Of a stretch of 64,000 nt of DNA, positions 16,549 through 25,683 are shown piece by piece. The translations under genes and the position numbers were made by a program. The stretch comes from Chloroflexota bacterium (GTDB taxonomy: Bacteria; Chloroflexota; Anaerolineae; Anaerolineales; UBA11579), in NCBI GenBank assembly GCA_018662365.1, contig JABJGH010000030.1, forward strand, positions 124,001 through 188,000. The letters run 5' to 3'. Below the pieces are notes generated by a model, which was not told the DNA's origin, ran no database searches, and saw only the letters and a list, made by a program, of their open reading frames with translations. Each line of letters opens with the position of its first letter. The first letter of the stretch is position 1.

Positions 16549-17826
16549 ATGCCCCTAGTCCAAAAGGTCTCGAATATATTAAAAATATTTATTTTATTCT
16601 TAGTATTCCAGTTATTTGGACCTGGAAATTTGATCTCAGAAGATTTGAATTCTAATGTGCGGGCTTATACTCGACAGATCGAATTTGACTATATCCGCTG
16701 GACAATGAATGCGATCAAATTAAAATTCACTCAGTTTAGTCTTGGCACTTCAAATTATATAGATGAGAAAGACCAGAAAGCGCTTGTTTTGGATTATATA
16801 GACCTTGTACGAGAGATCCAAACTACTGAATCCCAGTTGGGGGATATTTACACTGACCCCCATATTGAAGATCAAGAATCAGCTGCAACTCCCCTCAGCC
16901 AAAAGTTGGATCAGTTATATGAGGAAAGGCTACTCCTTGGTCCTTTAGCTGAAAGCATACTTCAGAACATGATGACTTTGATCCTTGATGAGCTAGAGTT
17001 CACTTTTGTGGGGCAAACTATTCCACCCCTTCTTTACCACAGCAGCCCCCTCCCATGGGCTTTAATCGTCTCACCGAGGGAAATCATTCGCCAAGATACA
17101 CAGGTGCATTTAGAAACTCAATTAAATGTAGAAGATCATATCGAACTAGAAAATAAGATTAGCGAGGACTTAGAAGTATCCACCCTAGTTGTTCCCATTG
17201 GTGGTGTAGGCGTCTATCCCACAATGGTTGCTCAAACGACAAACTTGAGATGGCTCGCCTCTGTTGTCGCACACGAATGGATTCATAATTATCTAAATAT
17301 TAGACCTTTAGGTCTGGCATATTCAATTTCACCAGAATTAAGAACGATCAATGAAACTACGGCGAGCATTGCAGGGGATGAAATTGGGGATGCCTTGATT
17401 GCGAAATTCTTCCCCGAATTTTTACCCCCTCCCCCTCCTCCAGAACTACCGGAAAAACCTCTCACCGATAATCCTCTTCCCCCTGCGCCACCCGTTTTTG
17501 ATTTCCGAGCAGAGATGAGGGAAACGCGAAACACCGCCGACTCGCTTTTGGAAGAAGGGAAAATTGAAGAAGCTGAAGATTACATGGAAGCTCGTCGGTT
17601 AATCTTCTGGGAGAACGGGTATCGGATCAGGAAACTAAACCAAGCTTATTTTGCCTTCCATGGCGCGTACGCCGATGTCCCTGGGGGTGCAGCCGGTGAA
17701 GACCCTGTTGGTGCAGCTGTCCGGTTTTTGCGATCCGAATCATTATCCTTGCAGGATTTTGTAAAAAAAATATCCAGGGTAAATTCTTATGAGGAACTGA
17801 AAGAGATCATTGGGGAGATCAATTAG
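16549..17826 (+). CDS. Predicted secreted zinc-metalloprotease-like protein (HExxH)
   Basis: I do not recognise a named family. A hydrophobic N-terminal segment (about residues 10-26) is a signal peptide or anchor, so the rest is likely outside the cytoplasm. VVAHEWIHNYLN supplies His242-Glu243-x2-His246, the zinc-protease signature, and a Glu in TINETTAS (near 269) or AGDE (near 277) could be the third ligand, as in gluzincins. A proline-rich hinge (PPPPPPELPEKP and PLPPAPP, about 290-320) is followed by a helical, charged C-terminal domain of about 100 residues. The gene is probably transcribed as a leaderless message and ends before a strong terminator. Confidence 0.65.
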   Translation: MPLVQKVSNILKIFILFLVFQLFGPGNLISEDLNSNVRAYTRQIEFDYIRWTMNAIKLKFTQFSLGTSNYIDEKDQKALVLDYIDLVREIQTTESQLGDIYTDPHIEDQESAATPLSQKLDQLYEERLLLGPLAESILQNMMTLILDELEFTFVGQTIPPLLYHSSPLPWALIVSPREIIRQDTQVHLETQLNVEDHIELENKISEDLEVSTLVVPIGGVGVYPTMVAQTTNLRWLASVVAHEWIHNYLNIRPLGLAYSISPELRTINETTASIAGDEIGDALIAKFFPEFLPPPPPPELPEKPLTDNPLPPAPPVFDFRAEMRETRNTADSLLEEGKIEEAEDYMEARRLIFWENGYRIRKLNQAYFAFHGAYADVPGGAAGEDPVGAAVRFLRSESLSLQDFVKKISRVNSYEELKEIIGEIN

Positions 17827-17859
17827 GAAAAGTATTCAATTATTTATTACTCAATAATA

Positions 17860-17888
17860 AAAAGAGCCTGGAGTATCCAGGCTCTTTT
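17860..17888. terminator. Intrinsic terminator between convergent genes
   Basis: AAAAGAGCCTGGA and its exact complement around a three-base loop, with A- and T-runs on either side. It ends both the HExxH gene and the convergent gene at 17904. Confidence 0.85.
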
Positions 17889-17903
17889 GGGTCTTAGTTT
17901 AGA

Positions 17904-18617
17904 TTAATTTGTTTGAACGATATTGAAGATCGTCAGGTTTTGTGAACAATCTTCCATTGTGGGGAAGAAAAGATATCCTGAGATTATATTCCCATCTTCA
18001 TCTAACACGATTAGATAGGCAGTTCCGGGGGTTTCTTGGGGCTCGCCTAGGTCAAACTCGAACCCGCTTTCTCCAAATTGAGGGGCTTGTCCAGGGAAAA
18101 CCAATTCTTCATACAGGGGTTGGTCACCCACTGTGCCACCTAATTGAATTAACACATCCATCATTGGGGCGCCGTCGATATCAAGAACTACACCACCTAC
18201 ATACATCGAATCACAAACGCCACTAAAATGTTCCGCCCAGACCGGGCTTCCTTCTTGGACATCAAAGAAAGTGCCTTCCACTACCAATTCTGTAGGTTCA
18301 ACTGTTGGACCAACATCCGTTGCTCTAGCGGTAGCGGTTGGAAATACGACCATTGGCGTCACTGTGGGGGGGGGCGTATAGGTCAGCGTGGGGTTCAAGA
18401 TATCCATTGGGTTGGGGGGGGCGGTAGGTGTACTGGTTGGCGCGGGGAAAAGGTTGTATGGACTCTGAGGGTCGATATAAATCATTGCGAAATACCCGAC
18501 CAGGAAGACTGCCATACACATAAAATATAAAGCGCCCATTGACCAAATAAAACCCGAGAAATTCTTTCTTCTTTTGGGTTTCTTTTTTTCTTCTTCAATA
18601 AAATCAAATTGATCCAT
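17904..18617 (-). CDS. Single-pass membrane protein with Pro/Thr-rich stalk and extracytoplasmic beta domain
   Basis: Not assignable to a named family. A lysine-rich cytoplasmic N-terminus (EEEKKKPKRRKN) precedes one membrane helix (about residues 20-48). A proline/threonine-rich stalk (repeated TPT, PPTVTP) covers about 60-105, and the C-terminal part is a compact beta-rich domain with motifs CDSMYVGGVVLDIDGAPM and GTAYLIVLDEDGNIISGYLFF, resembling carboxypeptidase-regulatory or SdrD-B-like modules. ATG 18617 is preferred since GGGGAG lies eight bases upstream; an ATG at 18632 would include that site in the coding region. Stalks of this composition are common in Chloroflexota surface proteins. 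Confidence 0.7.
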   Translation of the reverse strand: MDQFDFIEEEKKKPKRRKNFSGFIWSMGALYFMCMAVFLVGYFAMIYIDPQSPYNLFPAPTSTPTAPPNPMDILNPTLTYTPPPTVTPMVVFPTATARATDVGPTVEPTELVVEGTFFDVQEGSPVWAEHFSGVCDSMYVGGVVLDIDGAPMMDVLIQLGGTVGDQPLYEELVFPGQAPQFGESGFEFDLGEPQETPGTAYLIVLDEDGNIISGYLFFPTMEDCSQNLTIFNIVQTN

Positions 18618-18687
18618 AATTCTGCTCCCCATCCTTTATAGGAATGGTTTTTTCTAACTTTTTAACAATTTTATTTGAAAATCAAAT

Positions 18688-19593
18688 TTAAGGGTTCAAA
18701 ACCTCAATTCGACTTTGGGACAATTGTCCATCTAACCATTCTTGCAATGCTTTTTCTTGCAAGGTGAACAATGCATCCGCACTTAATTCTTTTTCAGCTT
18801 CATGGTCCAAAACCTGTAGGATATGATATCCGATTTCAGTTTCGATAATCTCGCTGTACTCCCCTAGTTGCAAGGAAAAGGCCAAGTTTTCAATTTCTTC
18901 CAATAAAAGGTAATTTCGAGGAAACCAACCCAGAAAACCTAAGTTTCCAGGATCAAATTCTTTTACTACCAGATCAAAACTAGACCCGCTTTCAAGGAGT
19001 CCATAAGCACTTCTGGCTTGAGTAATATTGAAGAAAAATAGTTGACGCGCTTTCACTTGTTCTGCCTGAGCAGGAACATTCATAATAATTTGTTCCCTTT
19101 GCCAACTTGCCTCAATTTCAAGACCTAATGCATTTCTAAAACTTTCTTTGGTGAAACCATAGTCTTCAATCCACGTAAATAAGGTTTCTTCACCGCCAAG
19201 TTCATCAGAAAGTTCACCAATTCGAACTTCGACAATTTCATCATTCGCAATAAAACCGGCCTCCCTGGCTGACTGAGACAGCAAATATCGCTGGATGAGA
19301 TCATCTAATACGATTTCGTTTGAAGTTTGACCAGCATCTATAGTATTAAAACCGTCTTCCACAGCCTTCTCAAATTGAATAAGGTCTGCCTGGAAAATTT
19401 CCTCAGAGATACCTTCTTCATTAATAAATGCAATATAATTTACAGATTCCGTGGGCGTAATCCCTGGCATATCCGTTGGATTTATTGAAGTAGGCAATGT
19501 GGAAACTACCGCAGGCGCACTTTCATTAGGAAAATTGCAAGCAATAAGTAGAAGTAAAATTGGTATAAACACTAGTCGCAATATGTTTTTCAT
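18688..19593 (-). CDS. Parvulin-type peptidyl-prolyl isomerase lipoprotein (PrsA/SurA-like foldase)
   Basis: Extracytoplasmic folding factor. Starting at ATG 19593, residues 1-20 make a lipoprotein signal with lipobox LIAC. A SurA_N-like helical region (about 40-170) contains ITQARS-adjacent helices with the ISEEIFQADL and EIVLDDLIQRYLLSQSA segments. The parvulin domain (about 185-285) shows LESGSSFDLVVKEF, GNLGFLGWFPRNYL and GEYSEIIETEIGYHILQV, the classical rotamase pattern. The nearby gene at 17904 also encodes an extracytoplasmic protein and may be co-transcribed. The start at 19635 would place 14 extra residues before the signal and is less likely. Confidence 0.85.
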   Translation of the reverse strand: MKNILRLVFIPILLLLIACNFPNESAPAVVSTLPTSINPTDMPGITPTESVNYIAFINEEGISEEIFQADLIQFEKAVEDGFNTIDAGQTSNEIVLDDLIQRYLLSQSAREAGFIANDEIVEVRIGELSDELGGEETLFTWIEDYGFTKESFRNALGLEIEASWQREQIIMNVPAQAEQVKARQLFFFNITQARSAYGLLESGSSFDLVVKEFDPGNLGFLGWFPRNYLLLEEIENLAFSLQLGEYSEIIETEIGYHILQVLDHEAEKELSADALFTLQEKALQEWLDGQLSQSRIEVLNP

Positions 19594-19744
19594 TTGTTTC
19601 CCATTAAAACTTATTAGAACTTGAAAATTATACACTCAAAAAAAGTAACTTGAGCCAATTATTAATGTTATAAAATAATGAAGGGACATTAAGTTATATT
19701 GGATGGGTTATCTTTGTAAATAGGTAAGAAGCAGGCGGTTATAG

Positions 19745-20410
19745 ATGATTCGGTTTTTATTGCTTTGGTCGATCAGAATTTTTTTCAAAATATTTACACG
19801 TGTGGACGCTCGTGGGTTAGAAAATATCCCAGATGAGGGAGGTGGGATCATTGCCATCAACCACCCGGGAAGAATGGAAATATTTCTCGCTTTTATTATG
19901 ACTAGCCGTAAAGATGTGACCGGTTTGGCGGCTGAAAAATATGAAAAATATTGGATCACAAGGGTGTTGATCAACGGGATTGAAGGGATCTTTTTAGACC
20001 GATTCAAACCAGATCTAGGTGCTTTGAAAACAGCCCTAGCATATTTGAAAAAGGGATGGCTATTGGGAATTGCGCCTGAGGGTACACGCAGTCCTACAAT
20101 TGCCCTGGCCGAAGGAAAAGAAGGCATTGCGTTTATCGCCTCTAAGTCGGGTGTGCCAGTCATTCCCGCGGCCGCAATCATTCCGCGTGGCACATTTTGG
20201 GAAGTATTAAAACTAAAACGGCCAAAAGTTCAAATAACTTTTGGAAAACCCTTTGTTTTGTCCCCCTTTGACCGAAAAGAAAGAGATTTACAGCAAAAGA
20301 AGGGCACCGAGGAAATCATGTGTCGAATTGCCGCATTGCTCCCAAACAAAATGCATGGTTTTTATGCTGATAATCCAAGGATAAAGGAAATAATTGCCCA
20401 AGATTTATAA
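19745..20410 (+). CDS. 1-acyl-glycerol-3-phosphate acyltransferase (PlsC-like) with HX4E
   Basis: Membrane-associated acyltransferase of 221 residues, with one hydrophobic segment at the N-terminus. The catalytic block is IAINHPGRMEIFLAF: His is followed four residues later by Glu, where most members have Asp (HX4D). Block III is present as GIAPEGTRSPT and block IV as PVIPAAAI. Phosphatidic-acid synthesis is the likely role, but the Asp-to-Glu change and short length leave other acyl acceptors open. It is followed after 80 bases by the GAF gene. Confidence 0.8.
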   Translation: MIRFLLLWSIRIFFKIFTRVDARGLENIPDEGGGIIAINHPGRMEIFLAFIMTSRKDVTGLAAEKYEKYWITRVLINGIEGIFLDRFKPDLGALKTALAYLKKGWLLGIAPEGTRSPTIALAEGKEGIAFIASKSGVPVIPAAAIIPRGTFWEVLKLKRPKVQITFGKPFVLSPFDRKERDLQQKKGTEEIMCRIAALLPNKMHGFYADNPRIKEIIAQDL

Positions 20411-20490
20411 CTATTTGAGAAAAAAAGATATAAAAACCCTGTATAATAAAATTATTACTAATTTCACTGTTTTATTGCTAGGAGTCATTA

Positions 20491-21096
20491 ATGTTATCGG
20501 ATACAAATACATTTCGTAAACTTCAAAAAGAAAATATCCGTCTCCTTGACGAGAATAAGTCCCTGAACAAACAATTGCACCGCCTGCAACATTCTCTTCA
20601 ATCATTGGTCAAGTTACAACGTAGTTTAGAATCCATTCAGAAAGACACCAACGTTTTTCAATTAATCAATCATGTGCTCACAAGTGCGATGGGAGCAGTC
20701 GATTCTGAAAATGGGTCCTTAGGATTATTGGATGAAAGAACCGGGGATCTGGTTTTTGTGGAAGTTTTGGGACAGTCCAGAGATAAATTATTGAATTTAA
20801 AATTGCCAAAAGGTCAGGGAATTGCTCATTGGTGTATTAAAAATAAACTACCGCGATTGGTCGAAAATACAATTCGAGAACCAGTCTTTTCACCGATGGT
20901 TGAAAAACATTCGGTTTTAGAACCCACCTCCCTTATTTGCATCCCGCTTATATACAATGATCGCCCACTGGGTGCTCTCGAAGTCATCAACACAAAAAAT
21001 GGCCGTCCCTTTAATGAAGCTGATAAAGAAATCATGATACTCGTCGGTCAGTTGGCAGCAATGATCATTGCTACGGCGGAAAAAATACAAGACTAG
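20491..21096 (+). CDS. GAF-domain protein with N-terminal coiled coil
   Basis: A 201-residue soluble protein. Residues 8-50 form a coiled coil (LQKENIRLLDENKSLNKQL), likely a dimerisation element. A GAF domain spans about 52-198 (FQLINHVLTSAMGAV, GSLGLLDERTGDLVF, KLPKGQGIAHWCIKNKLPRLVENT, SLICIPLIYNDRPLGALEVINTKNG). No output domain (kinase, cyclase, helix-turn-helix) is attached, so it probably acts as a ligand-sensing adaptor. AGGAG precedes ATG 20491. Ligand unknown. Confidence 0.85.
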   Translation: MLSDTNTFRKLQKENIRLLDENKSLNKQLHRLQHSLQSLVKLQRSLESIQKDTNVFQLINHVLTSAMGAVDSENGSLGLLDERTGDLVFVEVLGQSRDKLLNLKLPKGQGIAHWCIKNKLPRLVENTIREPVFSPMVEKHSVLEPTSLICIPLIYNDRPLGALEVINTKNGRPFNEADKEIMILVGQLAAMIIATAEKIQD

Positions 21097-21131
21097 TTTT
21101 GAATCATTAATTCCAGAAAATTATTGATGCC

Positions 21132-21159
21132 TTGACAATGACTTGCTTTTCTGCATAAT
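21132..21159 (+). promoter_or_regulatory. Promoter of the pheST operon
   Basis: TTGACA (21132-21137), a 16-base spacer and CATAAT (21154-21159). The predicted start near 21166 leaves a leader of about 325 bases that carries the T-box. Confidence 0.8.
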
Positions 21160-21165
21160 AGGGAC

Positions 21166-21475
21166 ATCATAATCAATATACTGACATTGACAGAGGAAAG
21201 TACTCCAGTAAAAACTGTCAGGGAGATTGGGGCAACGACTGAAACCCCAATTCTGTTGAAACTGGAAGAAGTTCTCTCTCGAGTTGCCCAGGGGAATTCG
21301 CAATAACACTATTGCTTTTGTAGTCTGGGACGCATCCTGAGCGTTATAGCAGGAATCATCAATATTTCTATGGATGATTAATAAGTGAGCCGATGGATTG
21401 GCTAACTTGGGTGGTACCACGGGAAACCCTATAGTAATAATACTTCCCGTCCCAAGCTTGGGACGGGATTTTTGT
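21166..21475 (+). promoter_or_regulatory. T-box riboswitch, phenylalanine-specific, upstream of pheS
   Basis: The leader contains the invariant T-box core GGGTGGTACCACGG (21409-21422) followed by the terminator palindrome TCCCGTCCCA-AGCT-TGGGACGGGA (21445-21468) and a U-tract. The 5' part has the usual AGAGGAAAGTA element and a GGGCAAC/GTTGCCC stem (21230-21236 with 21283-21289). The specifier is read as TTC (Phe) at 21272-21274, ten bases before the conserved GAGT end as in other aminoacyl-tRNA synthetase T-boxes. Uncharged tRNA-Phe should bind the TTC and stabilise the antiterminator, raising pheST expression when phenylalanine is short. Confidence 0.93.
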
Positions 21476-21492
21476 TTGAAAGGAGTGAAGGA

Positions 21493-22518
21493 ATGTTAGA
21501 GAAGCTAGAACAAATAAAGCTGGATGCTTTAGCCGCAATGGATAAAATTACTGACCAAGAAAGTCTTTTGGTATGGCGCGCAACCTACACCGGAAAAAAA
21601 TCTGCTTTGATGGATATTTTCAACCAAATGAGGGAACTAAGCAAAGAAGAACGCCCGTTAGTGGGTAAACGCGCCAATGAGGTGAGGCAAGACTTAGAAA
21701 AGCGGTATGAAGAAAAACAATCCGAGATCAAAAAAGAATTATTAAAAGAGTCTCTGCAATCAGAAATCCTAGATGTAACCTTGCCGGGACGAAATTTATC
21801 GCATGGGCGATTACATCCAACCACTCAAACACTGAGAAGAATTTATAAGATCTTCGCTGAAATGGGTTTTCAAGTTTACCGCTCCAGGGAGGTTGAAACA
21901 GACGATTTCAACTTTACTCACCTAAATATGCCGCAACATCACCCAGCCCGAGATATGTGGGATACCTTTTACACAAATACCGAAGGGGTGATCTTAAGAA
22001 CCCATACATCCCCAGGCCAAATTCATGCGATGAAGGAATATTTTCCTGAGCCCATTCGGGTGATCTTGCCTGGTATGTGTTACCGCTATGAACAGGTATC
22101 CACGCGGTCAGAAATGCAGTTCACCCAAGTTGAAGGCTTGGCAGTCGGTCACGATATAACTTTTGGAGATTTAAAAGGTACCCTTTCAGATTTTGCCCGA
22201 CGTCTATTTGATGCGGATGTCCGCACAAGATTTCGCGCCTCTCACTTCCCGTTTACTGAACCTAGTGCTGAGATGGATGTGGAATGTTTTGTGTGTAATG
22301 GGGATGGGTGTTCAGTTTGTAAGCAAACAGGTTGGCTGGAGATATTAGGAAGCGGGATGGTGCACCCCAATGTTTTACGGGCTGGTGGCTATGATCCTGA
22401 AGTATATTCAGGTTTTGCTTTTGGCATGGGTCCAGAACGATTGACCATGCTCTTACATCGTATAGGCGATATTCGAAATTTCTGGCGCAACGATATGCGC
22501 TTCTTAGAACAGTTTTAG
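21493..22518 (+). CDS. pheS: Phenylalanyl-tRNA synthetase alpha subunit
   Basis: Catalytic subunit of the alpha2-beta2 enzyme that charges tRNA-Phe. The N-terminal coiled-coil arm covers about residues 1-85, the class II catalytic domain the rest: motif 1 region around HLNMPQHHPARDMWDTFY, motif 2 PGMCYRYEQVSTRSEMQFTQVE (split here: the Arg and Glu are present), and motif 3 GFAFGMGPERLTMLLH. The four-Cys insert CFVCNGDGCSVCKQTGW is found in many bacterial PheS. ATG 21493 follows AGGAGTGAAGGA; the frame open from 21472 lies in the T-box terminator. The beta-subunit gene follows after 15 bases. Confidence 0.97.
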   Translation: MLEKLEQIKLDALAAMDKITDQESLLVWRATYTGKKSALMDIFNQMRELSKEERPLVGKRANEVRQDLEKRYEEKQSEIKKELLKESLQSEILDVTLPGRNLSHGRLHPTTQTLRRIYKIFAEMGFQVYRSREVETDDFNFTHLNMPQHHPARDMWDTFYTNTEGVILRTHTSPGQIHAMKEYFPEPIRVILPGMCYRYEQVSTRSEMQFTQVEGLAVGHDITFGDLKGTLSDFARRLFDADVRTRFRASHFPFTEPSAEMDVECFVCNGDGCSVCKQTGWLEILGSGMVHPNVLRAGGYDPEVYSGFAFGMGPERLTMLLHRIGDIRNFWRNDMRFLEQF

Positions 22519-22533
22519 GATACGGAGAAAAAC

Positions 22534-25077
22534 ATGAAAGTACCTCTTTCTTGGTTAAAAGATTATGTAGACATCGATGAGATTCCTATTGAGGAACTCT
22601 CTCGGAAAATAACCGTTGCCGGATTAGAAGTCGAGGAAATAAAGTTTGTCGGATTAAATCCCCCCGTGGGCGACAAGCATGATTTCAAAGTTCTGGGCAT
22701 GCCTTGGGATAAAGAATTGATTGTGGTTGCCGAAGTTACAGAAGTAGGGGCTCACCCGGACGCCGACCGATTGGTTTTATGCCAATTAAACGATGGGGAA
22801 CAAGTTCACACCGTTTTAACAGGCGCACCAAATTTATATGAATATAAAGGCAAGGGACTTTTGGAAAAACCTCTTAAGGTTGCTTATGCCAAATTAGGTG
22901 CAACAATTTATGATGGCCACAAAGAGGGATACCACCTCACCAAATTAAAAAAGGCGAAGATTCGGGGAGTGGAATCCTACTCGATGATCTGTTCCGAAAA
23001 AGAATTGGGGATTTCCGAGGAACACGAGGGCATCATGGTTTTAGATGATGATGCCCCGGTGGGTATGCCTCTAGCAGATTATATGGGTGATGCTGTCTTG
23101 GATATTGCCATCACCCCAAACATCGCCCGAGACGCCAATATTCTAGGTGTAGCTCGGGAAGTCGCAGCGATATTTGGAAAAGACCTCAAAGAACCCAAAT
23201 ATGATTTCTTGGCAGAGGGTGACCCGATTAATGGACAGGTTTTTTTAGAGATTAAAGAACCTGAATTAAACCTACGATTTGTGCTGGGTTTGATTAAAAA
23301 TGTTGAGATCAAACCAAGTCCTGAATGGGTACAACGCAGATTGCGTTTGATTGACCAACGTCCCATCAACAATGTGGTCGATGTAACCAATTACGTCATG
23401 TTCGATATCGGACAGCCCTTGCATGCATTTGACTATGATGTCCTGCTAGAACGCGCAGAGGGTAAAACACCCCATGTCTATACTCGCACTGCAGAAAAAG
23501 GTGAGAAAATCACAACATTAGATGGGATAGAACACAATTTACTGCCCCATAATGTTTTGGTTTGCGATGATAAAGGCTCGCATTCCATTGCTGGAATCAT
23601 GGGGGGAACAGAAACCGAGGTGTCTGATCAAACCACTACAGTATTGCTGGAAGGGGCCCATTGGAACTATATCAATATTCGAAAATCTTTGGGGAATTTA
23701 CGAATGCATTCTGAAGCCTCATACCGATTCTCTCGTGGTGTACACCCCGCGATGGCAGAACGCGGCGTACGGCGTGGACTCGAATTCATGCGTCTATGGT
23801 CTGGTGGCATTGTGAGCAAGGGACTCCTCGATGAGTACCCACTGCCAACCGCTGACCCTGTAGTTGAAATTTTCTCAAGGGATGTGCGCCGAAATCTTGG
23901 AGTAGATCTCAGCCTTAAAGAAATTGGGAAAATATTGTCCAGTCTAGGCTTTTCTGTAGAAATTGGAGAAAAAAGCCTAAAAGCAACTACACCCGACCAT
24001 CGATTAGATATTGACCATGATCCGATCATTGCCAAAGCAGACATTATGGAGGAGATTGCCCGTATCTATGGATATGACAATATCCCTGAAACCAGAATGG
24101 CTGATGTTCTTCCGAAACAACGGGCGAATCCCAGCTTAGAATTCGAAGAAAACTTACGCGATCTTTTGGTCGCCCTTGGTTTACAGGAGATCATTACTTA
24201 TAGGATGACTTCTCCCGAACGAGAGGGGCGTCGATTACCCCCAGAAGTAAAACCAGACAATAAACCTTATGTCGAATTGGTCAACCCTATCGCAGCCGAT
24301 CGCTTTGTGATGCGAAAGAGTTTGCTTTCTAGTGTGTTAGAAATTATTGAAGGTAACCTAAAAATTCGTGAGCGAGTCGCAGTGTTTGAGCTTGGACATA
24401 TTTATATTTCCTCTGAGGCTGGTCCTCTACCCGATGAAAAACCGAGATTGGTGATCGCCATGACCGGACCAAGACAGAACACCGATTGGCAGGTGAAAGA
24501 AAACTTGGGGATCACGGATTTCTATGATCTAAAAGGGATCTGCGATGAATTTCTGAATGGCTTACATATAGAGAATTTCACATATCAAGGCCACGATCAC
24601 CCCAGTTTTCACCCGGGGAAATGCGCCTCGATTAACGTAGAAAACCGACAACTTGCGGTGATTGGAGAGATACATCCCGCGGTGCATGCGCAACATAATT
24701 TTAGGGATACGCCCGTTTTGGCAGCTGCTTTTAACTTAGAAAGTTTGATTGAATCAGCCCCTCTCCGACATGACACTGTACCCGTATCAGTATATCCACC
24801 AATTCTGGAAGATATCGCCCTAATCATTGATGAAGATATTCCCGCCTCAAAAGTTGAAGCTCTTATTGACCAAACTGGTGGTAAAACAGTCACGAATGTT
24901 CGTTTATTTGATGTCTATCGAAGTGAGCAGATCGGGCAAGGGAAGAAAAGTCTTGCATATAGCCTCACATATCAAGATCCAGATAGGACCCTAACTGACA
25001 AAGACGTAGCTAAATTGCGCAACAAAATCGTCAAACGACTTGAAAGAGAATTGAGTACTGAATTAAGAGATGCCTAA
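22534..25077 (+). CDS. pheT: Phenylalanyl-tRNA synthetase beta subunit
   Basis: The 847-residue beta subunit. Domain order is complete: the N-terminal hot-dog-like B1 start (MKVPLSWLKDYVDI), a tRNA-binding EMAP/OB domain (about 45-200, VTEVGAHPDADRLVLCQLNDGE), the B3/B4 editing domain (about 220-430, with LNLRFVLGLI and AGIMGGTETEV), B5 DNA-binding-like domain (about 440-520), the catalytic-like core (about 530-745), and the C-terminal anticodon-binding FDX-ACB domain (PVSVYPPILEDIALIIDEDIP to the end). It is the last gene of the T-box operon; the coding end is followed by AT-rich spacer with no clear terminator. Confidence 0.97.
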   Translation: MKVPLSWLKDYVDIDEIPIEELSRKITVAGLEVEEIKFVGLNPPVGDKHDFKVLGMPWDKELIVVAEVTEVGAHPDADRLVLCQLNDGEQVHTVLTGAPNLYEYKGKGLLEKPLKVAYAKLGATIYDGHKEGYHLTKLKKAKIRGVESYSMICSEKELGISEEHEGIMVLDDDAPVGMPLADYMGDAVLDIAITPNIARDANILGVAREVAAIFGKDLKEPKYDFLAEGDPINGQVFLEIKEPELNLRFVLGLIKNVEIKPSPEWVQRRLRLIDQRPINNVVDVTNYVMFDIGQPLHAFDYDVLLERAEGKTPHVYTRTAEKGEKITTLDGIEHNLLPHNVLVCDDKGSHSIAGIMGGTETEVSDQTTTVLLEGAHWNYINIRKSLGNLRMHSEASYRFSRGVHPAMAERGVRRGLEFMRLWSGGIVSKGLLDEYPLPTADPVVEIFSRDVRRNLGVDLSLKEIGKILSSLGFSVEIGEKSLKATTPDHRLDIDHDPIIAKADIMEEIARIYGYDNIPETRMADVLPKQRANPSLEFEENLRDLLVALGLQEIITYRMTSPEREGRRLPPEVKPDNKPYVELVNPIAADRFVMRKSLLSSVLEIIEGNLKIRERVAVFELGHIYISSEAGPLPDEKPRLVIAMTGPRQNTDWQVKENLGITDFYDLKGICDEFLNGLHIENFTYQGHDHPSFHPGKCASINVENRQLAVIGEIHPAVHAQHNFRDTPVLAAAFNLESLIESAPLRHDTVPVSVYPPILEDIALIIDEDIPASKVEALIDQTGGKTVTNVRLFDVYRSEQIGQGKKSLAYSLTYQDPDRTLTDKDVAKLRNKIVKRLERELSTELRDA

Positions 25078-25167
25078 ACCCCTTGGGTTATAATTTTCTT
25101 AAAGCTTTATTTGCTAATTTAAATTTATGGAAATGTGAGCATTTTTAAATAAATTTTGGAGGAAGAA

Positions 25168-25452
25168 ATGGATAAGAAGACAACCGGGATTATCGCCACT
25201 ATAGCGACAGCTTTATTATGTGGATGCCCAGGGGCCTGTATCATCCTATTTGGAGCAGTTTCTGCTGCGGGTTATGGCACCTCTGAAATAAATGGTTCCA
25301 CCACTCAGATATCGACTAGCTTTGGAATCACACTATTATGCATTGGATTGATCATATTTTTAATTCCAATTGCGGTCGCAGCGTTCAGTTTTTGGCCAAA
25401 GAAAAAAGCTGATGCGGTAATAACCGATGAAGAAATTCCACCTGCAATTTAG
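25168..25452 (+). CDS. Small two-TM membrane protein, unknown
   Basis: A 94-residue protein with two hydrophobic segments (about residues 7-36 and 52-76). The first contains a Cys pair pattern, LLCGCPGACIILFGAVSAAGYG, that recurs in small membrane proteins of Chloroflexota; the C-terminus is charged (KKKADAVITDEEIPPAI). ATG 25168 follows GGAGGAAGAA; a TTG at 25156 overlaps this site and is rejected. No function can be assigned. It stands alone between pheT and the large plus-strand cluster. Confidence 0.65.
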   Translation: MDKKTTGIIATIATALLCGCPGACIILFGAVSAAGYGTSEINGSTTQISTSFGITLLCIGLIIFLIPIAVAAFSFWPKKKADAVITDEEIPPAI

Positions 25453-25683
25453 AAAATCTTTAGTAAATATATAATCCCTATTATCTAAACTTTCGTTGGG
25501 CGTCTAATCTATTTATCTTTTAGACTCATCTTTGGTTTAAAAATCTGTTGATACTCTGGCAACAGGGGCATTTTTACGACAACCAAAGCTTTCAATATTG
25601 TAATTTTCCTTTGAAATACTGCTTAGAATTTCAACTTGACCGCTCTGAATAGCGGTTATACAATCGAGACAACCCCTATAAAT

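Noticed and set aside
18360..18425. Runs of G (and at 2521-2527) as possible frameshift sites
   Set aside because: The frames on both sides continue as coherent proteins (Pro-rich stalk; methyltransferase core), so there is no sign of a shift.
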